Below, one piece after another: positions 55,264 through 64,000 of a DNA stretch of 64,000 bases. How positions within the stretch are numbered: position 1 is the first letter of the stretch; each line of letters begins with the position of its first letter. The position numbers were made by a program, and so were the translations under genes. The DNA comes from Cliona cf. orientalis (taxonomy: Eukaryota > Porifera > Demospongiae > Clionaida > Clionaidae): NCBI GenBank assembly GCA_963930775.1, contig OZ005689.1:29775079-29839078 (forward strand), read 5' to 3'. A model generated the notes under the pieces. It was not told where the DNA came from and did not search any database. It saw only the letters and a list, made by a program, of their open reading frames with translations.

Positions 55264-55473
55264 CTGTATAGCCGGAAAATTTGCAGGGAATTAAATTTGG
55301 CAGTTTGGCAGATTAACCAGCCAGCTGCCAATATTAAGTATTGCCTATATTTTGCTCATACGAAGGTAATCATGTGTTGCGAATCAAATTGGTTGGTGTA
55401 GTCTTTTGTACTAACCCAGTATCGAACTCGGCCAGCTACCAATTTAATTCCCACAAGTTCTCCGGCTACACAG
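55264..55473. mobile_element. 210-bp inverted-repeat element, TA flanks
   Basis: Ends CTGTATAGCCGGAAAA and TTCTCCGGCTACACAG extend to a shared GGGAATTAAATT / AATTTAATTCCC, with TA on both sides (55262-63, 55474-75). Confidence 0.78.
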
Positions 55474-55524
55474 TATCCTGTATAATAATATTATATACAG
55501 TCTTAGTGGCGGAATAGGTCTTAC

Positions 55525-57106
55525 CTTGGGAGGTTGGTTATTAACGCATCCTTTGCATTCACCTGGGCCACAGACCTGGCCATTTTTCACACACTTACAC
55601 AACTTTGTTTGGCACTTAGATGATTTGCATTTGCACACTTGAAGCAAGAAGTCTACACGATGTTTTATTTGCTTGATGTTGTCCTCTGAATCCCACTCAA
55701 CCTCTAACCCTGTTTCTGTCTGTTTCCATCCATTGCATTGGGGAGGGAGGGGATCCATGACATTCGTTGCAGCTTGCCTCCAATAGTTAACAACCCACAT
55801 AGCACGTTTGTAGTGCCTCCGTAGCGCTTCTAGAGATGGAATTAGTTTATTTTCAAAGTAAATTCTCTGCCAGACCTCATCTCTAATTGTATCTAACCAT
55901 TCTTGATGTTGAATGACACTGTCTTGAGCTTCCAGCTGGTGAAACAAACCTGTAGGTGTAGCTACATTTCCGAATGCTCGTCTGTGTTCTGTGTAGTACA
56001 GGCATCCAACTAGCCGAATAAATGCTTGAAATCCTGATTCACTTGCCGAATTTTCACTTAAGTCTCCTGGAAGCTCTTGACTAATAATGAAGTCGCTGTG
56101 CTGTAGCAAGCACTTGAAAAAAGGCTACCTTACCGAATCCGGTAAAAAATGATACAAAGTCACAGCCTGATAATGCATACACTGCTTGTAGTACTTGAGC
56201 TCTGATGGTGGTTGGTACACTAGCAAGGTCAGGGTCTCGGTGTATGGCATCCTGTAGTTTATCCATATGCAAGTACTTGCTGGGTTTACCTGCTACATTG
56301 GTTTTAATGATAACCGTATTTGTGGGAAATTGCATGGTCAAGCCAATAAAGATAATGTCTGTGTCTGCTGATATTATCAGAGTGTTTTTTGGATGGCAGT
56401 ATGCAGCATGAAGCCATAGCCTTGTATCTGCCTCGGGTGCATTACAGCGTAGCCTTGGTTCTGGATGCAGCATACCCGTACAAGTTGTATACAGAGTCCT
56501 CTTCGATGACCCATCTATTTCACACCTTGCCACATACACTTTTTGATTGCCATTTAAGTACTCGGGAGAGATGTTCAGCAATTTGTTACCTATGTATGAG
56601 GATAGGTTATGCTTACACTGTTGGCATTGCATGAGCATACTCCAGTCTTTAGGGCATTTCATATCATCATATGGTTGAATGTGTGTATCGGATGGACAGC
56701 CAGAACTGTACCTATGCTTGTGCTCAACAGATTTTGGGTGATTTGTAAACCCCATGGGCATATCAAATACTATGTGCACCTCTGATGAGCCTTGCTGGAT
56801 ATAGTAAAATACTTTTGTTTGGAACAGTGTTAGCGCATGCTGAGCCATAGTAGAGCCCTTTTTCAGAGGTGCATGCGGCCAAAACATGGCATCGATCAAA
56901 ACGCATTCTGTATTCCAGCCAACTGGTAAGCAGGGTGTCGTTATTGTTACATACCTTGCTTCAATAAAATCACGTGCTGTGCTCTTACTGCCTTTGTTAG
57001 GCAAACCTGTCTCGTCAGAGATCGCTCTAGGTAGTTCTAGATATTGCTCAGATGAGGTACCTTCTATCTGACCTGCGATGGCTTGCAGTCGCTTTTTCAG
57101 GCACAT
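55525..57106 (-). pseudogene. PIN/XPG-like nuclease with C-terminal CXC domain
   Basis: ATG at 57106. The first frame (to 56081) has a long N-terminal part, GSTMAQHALTLFQTK, a Cys pair region (CQQCKHNL), then NAPEADTRLWLHA and TLIISADTDIIFIGL, the acidic EAD/DTD pattern of PIN/XPG-I nucleases, and ALSGCDFVSFFTGFGKVAFF. It changes frame by one base in a T6 run near 56115. The second frame continues with QHSDFIISQELPG, EHRRAFGNVATPT, Trp-rich helices and a Cys-rich end CKCKSSKCQTKLCKCVKNGQ, typical of tesmin/TSO1 CXC DNA-binding modules. A donor GTAAGACC at 55524 points to a further exon not found. It starts 57 bp after the DUF6589-like frame, same strand. The frame change could be an assembly error. 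Confidence 0.65.
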
Positions 57107-57163
57107 TGTGACCTTTTTTTGTCTCGTTCTGAACTCTTGAGGTTACTTTTGGTCACTTTTTTC

Positions 57164-60100
57164 TCAGAAAAAGGTTTTTAGCCTCTGCTGATGAGTGATG
57201 AGCTTGCTTGACGGATCTTGAACAAATGTGTGTGTCACATAGCGCTCATACTCCTGCCCGACTTCTCGAAATGTGAGAAGATCTCGACGCTGGTCTCCAG
57301 CTGCTATTTTACCATTGAAGGGGTTTCTTAATATTGAATTTGTACTGACCAGAGGGAGTAGCCCACCTGTTTTGATTGCTTCAAGCATACACTCTACGTT
57401 CTGGTATTGCCCTGTTCCCTCGGTGGAAGTACTTGACGAGTGAGGTTATGGAGATATGCAGCTCTGTGCTGGTAAAAGGAAGACATGTGTCGGAGATACT
57501 CACAAGACGGTCGCACGATTGCTCGTTTCAAATCTTTATTGATGAGCATTTCATGCGCTTCATCCAAGGCAACATCACGAAATGCTCGGCCAGTGATGCT
57601 TGCTGTGAAGCAACCAGCTTGTAGCTTTGCAAGGATTGCTGTTGGCATTTGCAGAATATCGGCTATATGTTGTGGGATTAGGTGGTGATAGTGTGGACGG
57701 TCATATGCTGCAAATGTTGGCACCATTGATTTTGTACTTGCTACACTGAGTATCCAGTCAGATGATTGCACTGATATGTACAGGCTAATGTAAGGCAGAC
57801 AGTTTTTCATCACGAAATCTCCCCAGAATTTCCAGTTGTCATCTTCAGCTGCCTTTTTATCCAAAAAAGCTTGGAAATTGTCAAGTTGTGTCATTGAGGG
57901 AGAAGTGTTGGAAGGCTGGGGTGTGCTGTGCTGCCATTCTAAGTACATGTGTTGGAATAAGGCCTCCCACACCTGAAAAGGAAATTTGATGTGTTGGTGA
58001 AGTTGGAGCAATGCTCCAAGCTTGCTGGTGTTTCCCCTCTGAAGCCACTCGCTTCAGCAATCTGCTTTAGCCCCGCATCCCAGTAGATTTTCATCAGCAC
58101 TTTCTGATAATTCATCAGAAGGTGAAAATCTCCTGGGAACCGTATGAGCCAGCTGTACGTGTCTGGATCCTCGTGCTTGATTGCTTGTAGCACTGGATAG
58201 ATTTTCGCATCTACGACCACTAGCACATGATTCAACTCTTCTTCTACCTTCAGGTTGGTGTGGAGTTTGGCTAATGCAGCTTGGAGGGTGTCCTTGGATT
58301 CCGACAATGTATCCAGGATGTCAAAGTACCTGTATGCAGTTTTTTTCCCGTACCGATACACCTTCATCTAGCCTCAGATACTCCTTCAAGCCTCTAGTTT
58401 CTGTCTTCTCGACTCGATCCGAGATGTAGCGAAATGCCTGCTGTGTGAAATGGTCTGCTCTTTGTTTCTCCTCATCATCTACCAGGAAATCTTTGATTGT
58501 CTTCCCTTCAATGATTAAAGATGATGGCCGAGAGGTTGGAGGCTCCTCAGAACTACTCCCTAGCGAACGTAAGTCATTATCGCCTACCGTTTTTCCTGTC
58601 CTCGATCTCTCTTTTGTGTTGGTGGCAATGACAGTGATGTTGCAGTGTTTCTACTGCTCACACTCTCACTTCCAGGTGGTGTTGGAGGCTTTGGCTGAAG
58701 GATTTGCACTGTTGTGCCATGCCAGCTACAATGTTGATCTCTGCAATATACAGCAGCGTTGCTTTGTAAAAAGTCTAAATTGTTGAGTGTTGCTACTACC
58801 GCGTCAGAGAGATTAATATCATGTGTGTTATCACTGTGGCGTACCACATGATCTACGTAGCGCGCATGTGTGTCTTCGGAGGAAATCACTCCCAATCTAT
58901 TCATAACCTGTACTAATTCCGTAGTGCCTCCATGGCTATAGATAGCATCTGTCAATAACGCATGTAGGGGCATATTGCATCTGTTGTCCGTTGTGAAATA
59001 CAGGCAGCACATGATATAGAATAGACGTTGGGATTTGATTGTCAATGGGGCCTCTTCTAGAAAAGACTTGATGGGTTTTTTCCTTTCCTCCCTTGTCCTG
59101 GCTATCAATCAAAGCATCTGCCATACAGTTGGATCTGCCTTGGCTATCTGTTGTTCTAAGTCAATGATAGATAGGTCTAGTGGTTGTTCTATATCCTGCT
59201 GTAGGAGCTTATCAATTGCATTATGGACCTGATCATTCACCATGTTACATAGTGTGAGTAGCCCATCCTCAGTGTCTGTCGTTTGGTTTGTGGAGTCAGC
59301 TGTGCACAATGGGTTTGTTGGCATCAGCTGTAGGTGTTGGTTTGTGTGCACGTGCATGTACAACCCTTGTATGACGCTGCTTAGCTAATGATTTACTGAG
59401 AAATTTTAGTGTGTCACCACCCTTACGGTACAGTATTATGCCAACTGACTGTTCTACTGTTCTGCACTCTAAGTGCTCTTGAAGGGAGGATATTAGGCGC
59501 TTGTGGAAAGCACGCTTGCTTAAAGTAGCATTGGGAGTGATTTGTGGGGGTGGAGATGACTCAGTGATAGACTGGGTGAACATATCATATGCATCTGACA
59601 ATAGGATTGCTTCATTCCTCAAAAGATGTGTTGCAACTACCAGTGTAACATTGAGTATGGACTGATCTACACTCACATTCACAGTTGTTTGAGATGAGGC
59701 TAGTTCTGCCTCCAGAGAACGGATTAATTCCTCCAGGTTCGAGTCTAGACTCAGAGGGTTTTCTAGAATTTTGTGGAAACACTTATAGCAGGATAGGCAT
59801 ATTATGTCAGTGTCCGTTAACTCAATATCAATATCGTGTTGAATCTTGATTTGGGCTTTCAGCTGCTCAGGGGAGGAGATATAGCGTGGTTGAGAATTTT
59901 TCATAGATCTGGTACATGCTATGCATTTTTTGTGTTCATAGTTGCTTGTGTTTTGTGGTAAAGACCTGTGGACCTGATTATGATGTTGGTGACATAGCAG
60001 TACTCCACCATCAGAGCTAGATGGTAAGGGGTCGCATTTAAGCGCCTGCTCTATTCCTGTTGAATCAAGGATATTACATTTTGTAATTCGATCCTTGGAC

Positions 60101-60204
60101 TTACACAACTTGACTGTGCATTGACGCACTGTTTTTATCCATCTAGCACAATATTCGGGCAGCTGTGATTTGGTCTTGAAGTCATTAGTACAGGTCTTGC
60201 ACAC
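57164..60204 (-). pseudogene. DUF6589-like gene with several frame lesions
   Basis: Successive minus frames, 60204-59296, 59363-59112, 59108-58584, 58590-58340, 58367-57960, 58000-57400 and 57400-57164, join into one protein of about 1000 residues. The N-terminus has Cys/His pairs (CKTCTNDF, CHQHHNQVH, CIACTRSM, CLSCYKCFH). The middle has a helical part with FYIMCCLYFTTDNRCNMPLH. The DUF6589 core shows YFDILDTLSESKDTL, LIRFPGDFHLLMNYQKVLMK, GLKQIAEASGFRGET and PTFAAYDRPHYHHLIPQH. I count about five frame changes and one TGA (59111-59109). Such proteins occur in many invertebrates and fungi and look transposon-derived, which is memory and not a search. Followed by the PIN-CXC gene. Confidence 0.65.
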
Positions 60205-60390
60205 ACATCTATCAAAAGTACATTATTTATAGTAATTACGATGATGAAGTAACCTACACTTACTAGCCTTGCATAGGGCACATGGACCGCATGAACGGCC
60301 TGGATGATGTCGATCAGCTGCTGACGTTTGTGGAATGTAATATTAAATTTTAATATTATTCTCTCTCTCTCTCTCACACACACACGTATA

Positions 60391-60490
60391 GGTTACATCA
60401 TGAGGTGGAGGTCTCTACGGCATTTACACACCGAGGGCCGGAGGCCCGAGGTTGTGTAAATCGCGTAGAGACCGAACCAAGTGATGTAAC
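60391..60490. repeat. 100-bp near-perfect fold-back
   Basis: GGTTACATCA ... GGTCTCTACG ... ATTTACACA on the left is mirrored by TGTGTAAAT ... CGTAGAGACC ... TGATGTAAC on the right, around a GGGCCGGAGGCCC centre. Preceded by a (TC)n(AC)n microsatellite at 60360-60385. Confidence 0.88.
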
Positions 60491-61099
60491 TGACTTGTAC
60501 CATGGGCTACGTGGTCCTGACAACGTATCTACGGCCTAGCAACTACAGCGCCGGCCATAAAAAGGCTCGAGCGCGTACGTAGCAACAGTTCAAACCATTG
60601 TTGTCGATCGAGTCGACGCTGGACATTGATGCATAGTGAGCCGACGCCGTTTTCTGTCCAACTCGAGCTTCTTCCTTGACATTCAGAACCACAATACTAT
60701 CGTCGCTGCGTACAAAAGGCCGGCCATGTCATTGCTGTCTTGATCTCAACTCGAGGTAGTCAGAGTGCAGCTCAGTTTTTACTACTGCTGACTTGACAAT
60801 CATTCGCTCCACCCATTCAATTAACGCAGTAAGACCTGCCCACTAATCATCTGCATACAGTACTCTGCATAGCACTAGAGCTCTGTACTTTATCTCTTTC
60901 ACGAACAAAAGATGCTGTAACTACCCTAGCAGGCATGATCATGTAAAATTTCATAGCCTCAGAGATAAATATTTAGACGCCTACAAGTATTATTTAGACA
61001 CCTACAAGAGGTATACAAGTTATTTAGACACCTCCTATGAAGCAACCTGATTGGTCAGAATGTTACAACCATGGTACAAACACACACACACACACACAC
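60491..61099. other. Intergenic, CpG-containing then AT-rich
   Basis: CGCGTACG and GTCGACG tracts and CCATAAAAAGG near 60557 could be a promoter. A TATTTAGACACCTAC motif repeats three times near 60970-61035. No gene called. Confidence 0.35.
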
Positions 61100-61263
61100 T
61101 CACACAGACATACACAGAGTCTAATATTGCATGTAGCTAATCACACTGTCTGCTAGTAGCCACAAGGGAACCCCTAGGGTAATAAGTGGTGGGAAAGGGC
61201 TGTAACTTGTTAAGCTTGTTAACCACTGGTGACGAATATTCAACAGCCATCTAGAAGGTTATT

Positions 61264-61273
61264 TATATAAAAG
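61264..61273 (+). promoter_or_regulatory. TATA box of microprotein gene, copy 1
   Basis: TATATAAAAG lies 54 bp before the ATG and is identical in the second copy (62481-62490). Confidence 0.6.
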
Positions 61274-61317
61274 TACATCACAAAGTTACTTTATCAGTCT
61301 TGGGCAGCTAGCAAAAA

Positions 61318-61756
61318 ATGGCCTCATCTTCTCTTAGACTATCAGGTATTACTATAATTGTATACTATATGATCTATGTGTAGGCCATAAATAAACCCAT
61401 CATGTAACATGTCCACAAATTTGGGGAGCAGTCTGGGTGAGTGGGGAGAGTTCCCCCGGGGACAAAGAGCTCTTTTAACCCACCATTCCTGGTTCTCAAG
61501 GCCAGGCATCTAGCTTGCCTCCCAATACACAAATCATGTTTAGCTAAGAATTAAAGGTGTTTCTTTTTTTGTGGGGGGGGGGGGGGGGGGGGGGGGAGGG
61601 TATAAAAAGGAATTTTGTGAAGAGTCAGATGAACCAATGGAAACTGAATACCCTGCTGCATCGTGCAGTATTATACTCCCATCTTTAGAAGAGCATATAG
61701 CCTCCAGTCATGGACAGCTGACAGACGTCACTCCCACCCCCTTTCCTTTTCTTTAA
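61318..61756 (+). CDS. Two-exon microprotein gene, copy 1
   Basis: Exon 1 is 61318-61345 (MASSSLRLS, donor GTATTACT); exon 2 is 61599-61756 (GYKKEFCEESDEPMETEYP, ASCSIILPSLEEH, ending TPTPFPFL). The phases fit (1/1), giving about 61 residues. The acceptor AG sits at the end of a T tract followed by about 27 G, which is unusual. No domain recognised. The second copy (62535-62968) encodes the same protein. Confidence 0.5.
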
Positions 61757-61805
61757 AACACACACGTGCTCTCTGAGTGCGGGGTCAGTCTTCGGGCTGG
61801 CCGGG

Positions 61806-61914
61806 ATGGCGGATCCCCAGTCGTCTGACCCAGTGGCGACAGCTCCGAGCGGAGGCTGGCGTCTCAGCTTTAGCCTTTGTTCAGAGTGGGGTTACCGTCC
61901 TACGAGTGGAGTAG
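61806..61914 (+). CDS. Candidate start exon
   Basis: The ATG in CGGGATGGCGG opens MADPQSSDPVATAPSGGWRL and runs to a GTAGGTATAA donor. GC-rich surroundings fit a 5' exon. No downstream exon identified. Confidence 0.3.
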
Positions 61915-62100
61915 GTATAATTTTAGCCCTGTTGGTTCCCATTGGCTCATGTTAGGTTTAGATTGCGTGCGTCTGTTGATAATACACTTCTCAAAGCAAG
62001 AACATGCAATTTGATCACATAAAATGTGCAAGCTGACGTGTTTATTGGAGCTTTGGCATATCGAGGATTAAACTGGAGTTCTGGCATAACACTGCTACGA

Positions 62101-62215
62101 TGAAGGTCATTCGACCTAGTGCACTTACGTTTGCGGCTAAAGCTTGTCTGCCTCTAAAGGTCATTCAACCTAGTGCACTCACGTTGGCGGCTAAAGCTTG
62201 TCTGCCTCTAAAGCT
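62101..62215 (+). repeat. Two 51-bp tandem copies, in frame
   Basis: AAGGTCATTCGACCTAGTGC ... GCTTGTCTGCCTCTA is repeated with few changes. The 17-codon unit keeps a frame (VIRPSALTFAAKACLPLK), but no gene is supported. Confidence 0.75.
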
Positions 62216-62299
62216 TGTATTGAATCAATACAAAACGAGGGAACAGGACCGCCCACAGGAGTGGGGGTCCTGTTCCCCCGCCCCTGTGGGCATTTTTTT

Positions 62300-62330
<31 letters not shown>

Positions 62331-62480
62331 ACAGAGTCTAATATTGCATGTAGCTAATCACACTGTCTGCTAGTAGCCACAAGGGAACCCCTAGGGTAAT
62401 AAGTGGTGGGAAAGGGCTGTAACTTGTTAAGCTTGTTAACCACTGGTGACGAATATTCAACAGCCATCTAGAAGGTTATT

Positions 62481-62490
62481 TATATAAAAG
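62481..62490 (+). promoter_or_regulatory. TATA box of microprotein gene, copy 2
   Basis: TATATAAAAG, same position relative to the ATG as in copy 1. Confidence 0.6.
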
Positions 62491-62534
62491 TACATCACAA
62501 AGTTACTTTATCAGTCTTGGGCAGCTAGCAAAAA

Positions 62535-62968
62535 ATGGCCTCATCTTCTCTTAGACTATCAGGTATTACTATAATTGTATACTATATGATCTATGTGTAG
62601 GCCATAAATAAACCCATCATGTAACATGTCCACAAACTTGGGGAGCAGTCTGGGTGAGTGGGGAGAGTTCCCCCGGGGACAAAGAGCTCTTTTAACCCAC
62701 CATTCCTGGTTCTCAAGGCCAGGCATCTAGCTTGCCTCCCAATACACAAATCATGTTTAGCTAAGAATTAAAGGTGTTTCTTTTTTGTGGGGGGGGGGGG
62801 GGGGGGGGAGGGTATAAAAAGGAATTTTGTGAAGAGTCAGATGAACCAATGGAAACTGAATACCCTGCTGCATCGTGCAGTATTATACTCCCATCTTTAG
62901 AAGAGCATATAGCCTCCAGTCATGGACAGCTGACAGACGTCACTCCCACCCCCTTTCCTTTTCTTTAA
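62535..62968 (+). CDS. Two-exon microprotein gene, copy 2
   Basis: Exon 1 is 62535-62562 and exon 2 is 62811-62968, with the same splice signals and protein as copy 1. The intron G run is shorter. Confidence 0.5.
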
Positions 62969-62979
62969 AACACACACAC

Positions 62980-64000
62980 ACACACAGGGCCCAGGTCTCC
63001 AAAAGAATTGATACACCTAGCTAGCTTCACTGATTAAATACAATACCATTATGATATGATAATTGAAGTGGATATTTTTGTCCCGCATGTGTTACAGTAT
63101 AAACGGATTACTTACTGATGAACTTTAACCCTTTGTGGTTTAGGATGGTGGGTGGTCAAAATAGTCCGTGCTGTTGTATGAGAGTGGGCGTCCTGGAAAT
63201 GTCGAGGGTGGGGCTCCTTGAACTGTTGCTCTATGGAAGTTCGGCCTGCTGGAAGGTGATGCGTACGCCCTTGCCCACTGAGACTCGAGAAGCAGTTGTT
63301 GCAATGTCTTATTTAGGTGCAGCATCGATTTGGGTATTTGCATGGCAACGTACTTTGCATTACAAGTGGAATAAGTGCAGCTGTACAATCGTGCAGAAAT
63401 GAACCATTACCCCATAATTGCGTAGGTGTGGCGTGCACAAGGATTCACGTGATCCGCGGTTTGGCGGAACGACTGTAAGCAGGGAAAATACCGAAGGGGT
63501 CAACTTGTGGCTAATTACGTCCAGAGTCCCAATTCACAAATCGATTCAGCCTCGCGATGAGGTAATTATGATAAAATGATGAAACCTATGATGAAATTGG
63601 GTGAAGACTGCTTCAAAATGTTTAGCTCACATGACAGGGTATTGGAGCCCAGAATTCGAACCTAGCGTAGAAGAGACCGTGGACTATCTGATGATATCAT
63701 TATGGTGTTTCTCTCAGTTCGCTTTCTCTAGCGAGCTCGCTTTCAGGGCTGGGAGATTTCCCTATTCAGTCGAGCACATGGCAGGTGAAGGTCAACCAGC
63801 TCAAGCCGCGCGCCCCAATATTGTACGCGTATACGGAGCATGCGCAGTTTGTCAATGTGTCCTAGATCGAATTTATGGCGGCGTATTCATGAGGGACTCT
63901 GGACGTAGTCTCTAAGTTTTATATATAGAAGAATCTATTAGCTTCTGAACTGCACACTGCTAAAATTAATGTACATGTACACATGAACACACTTTATGAA
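62980..64000. other. Window end, no supported gene
   Basis: Open frames at 63118-63402 (both strands) and 63601-63915 lack splice signals, recognisable motifs or clear starts. A CpG-bearing stretch near 63800-63900 might be a promoter. Confidence 0.35.

Larger units (their letters stand above)
61113..61765. repeat. ~650-bp direct duplication, copy 1
   Basis: Matches 62331-62977 almost without change, except in the length of a G run. Both are bordered on the left by (CA)n. Confidence 0.93.
62331..62977. repeat. ~650-bp direct duplication, copy 2
   Basis: Second copy of 61113-61765. The 565-bp spacer between the copies is not duplicated. Confidence 0.93.

Noticed and set aside
55400..55445. 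Second tRNA-like tract (GAGTTCGATACTGGG on the minus strand)
   Set aside because: It forms part of the TA-flanked inverted-repeat element and lacks tRNA arms.
63140..63388. Minus frame ending in a Pro/Ser-rich tail
   Set aside because: No splice signals, no family recognised, and the opposite frame is equally long.
63630..63680. tRNA-like B box (GGTTCGAATTC on the minus strand)
   Set aside because: No acceptor stem, A box or anticodon arm fits around it.

Overview
This is eukaryotic, metazoan-type DNA: AT-rich, with short introns carrying GT..AG signals, and dense in mobile elements. The retroelement set (BEL/Pao, APE-type non-LTR), a Tc1-like transposase, KDZ-type genes and many small inverted-repeat elements suggest a marine invertebrate. 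I lean towards a sponge, with low confidence. No rRNA, tRNA or CRISPR was found. Almost every long reading frame belongs to, or is related to, a mobile element.

Layout. 0.5-11.9 kb: a large minus-strand multi-exon gene of the DUF7869 type (DDE-like D/D/D motifs). One intron holds a young, full-length BEL/Pao retrotransposon (2496-8746; 275-bp LTRs differing at one site, CATAC target duplication, tRNA-Tyr primer site). One coding exon is split by a 597-bp inverted-repeat element (11048-11644, CCCTGC duplication). 12-16.6 kb: duplicated exon fragments and two TA-flanked elements. 16.7-20.7 kb: a 189-bp satellite whose units change strand at 19145. 20.8-23.4 kb: a plus-strand six-exon gene with two frame lesions. 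23.6-31.6 kb: a tandem repeat containing a plus-strand non-LTR element, which is itself split by a minus-strand relative. 33.1-36.6 kb: a divergent pair, a CxC5/KDZ-like gene (-) and a DUF3987-like gene (+).

39.1-48.6 kb: an array of about 70-bp satellite units interrupted by three different DNA elements whose target duplications can be read against neighbouring units. They are a 1.0-kb TTAA element, a 6.6-kb element and a 0.5-kb CAGGG-ended element. The 6.6-kb element (40942-47547, 30-bp TIRs) carries a DUF7869-like gene, a DD34E transposase gene with one stop codon, and an intact two-exon gene with a beta-grasp-like region and a SHOCT-like tail. It is the best candidate for an undescribed system. 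A 658-bp element at 12665-13322 shares its terminal bases and target preference and has a similar first exon at a similar distance from its end.

49-55 kb: hairpins, small inverted-repeat elements, a minisatellite and a few isolated exons. 55.5-60.2 kb: two minus-strand genes, a DUF6589-like gene (several lesions) and a PIN/XPG-like nuclease with a CXC domain. 61.1-63.0 kb: a tandem duplication of about 650 bp containing a TATA-driven, two-exon, about 60-residue microprotein gene. Many breaks are single-base or 4-bp changes, so some may be assembly errors rather than real decay.
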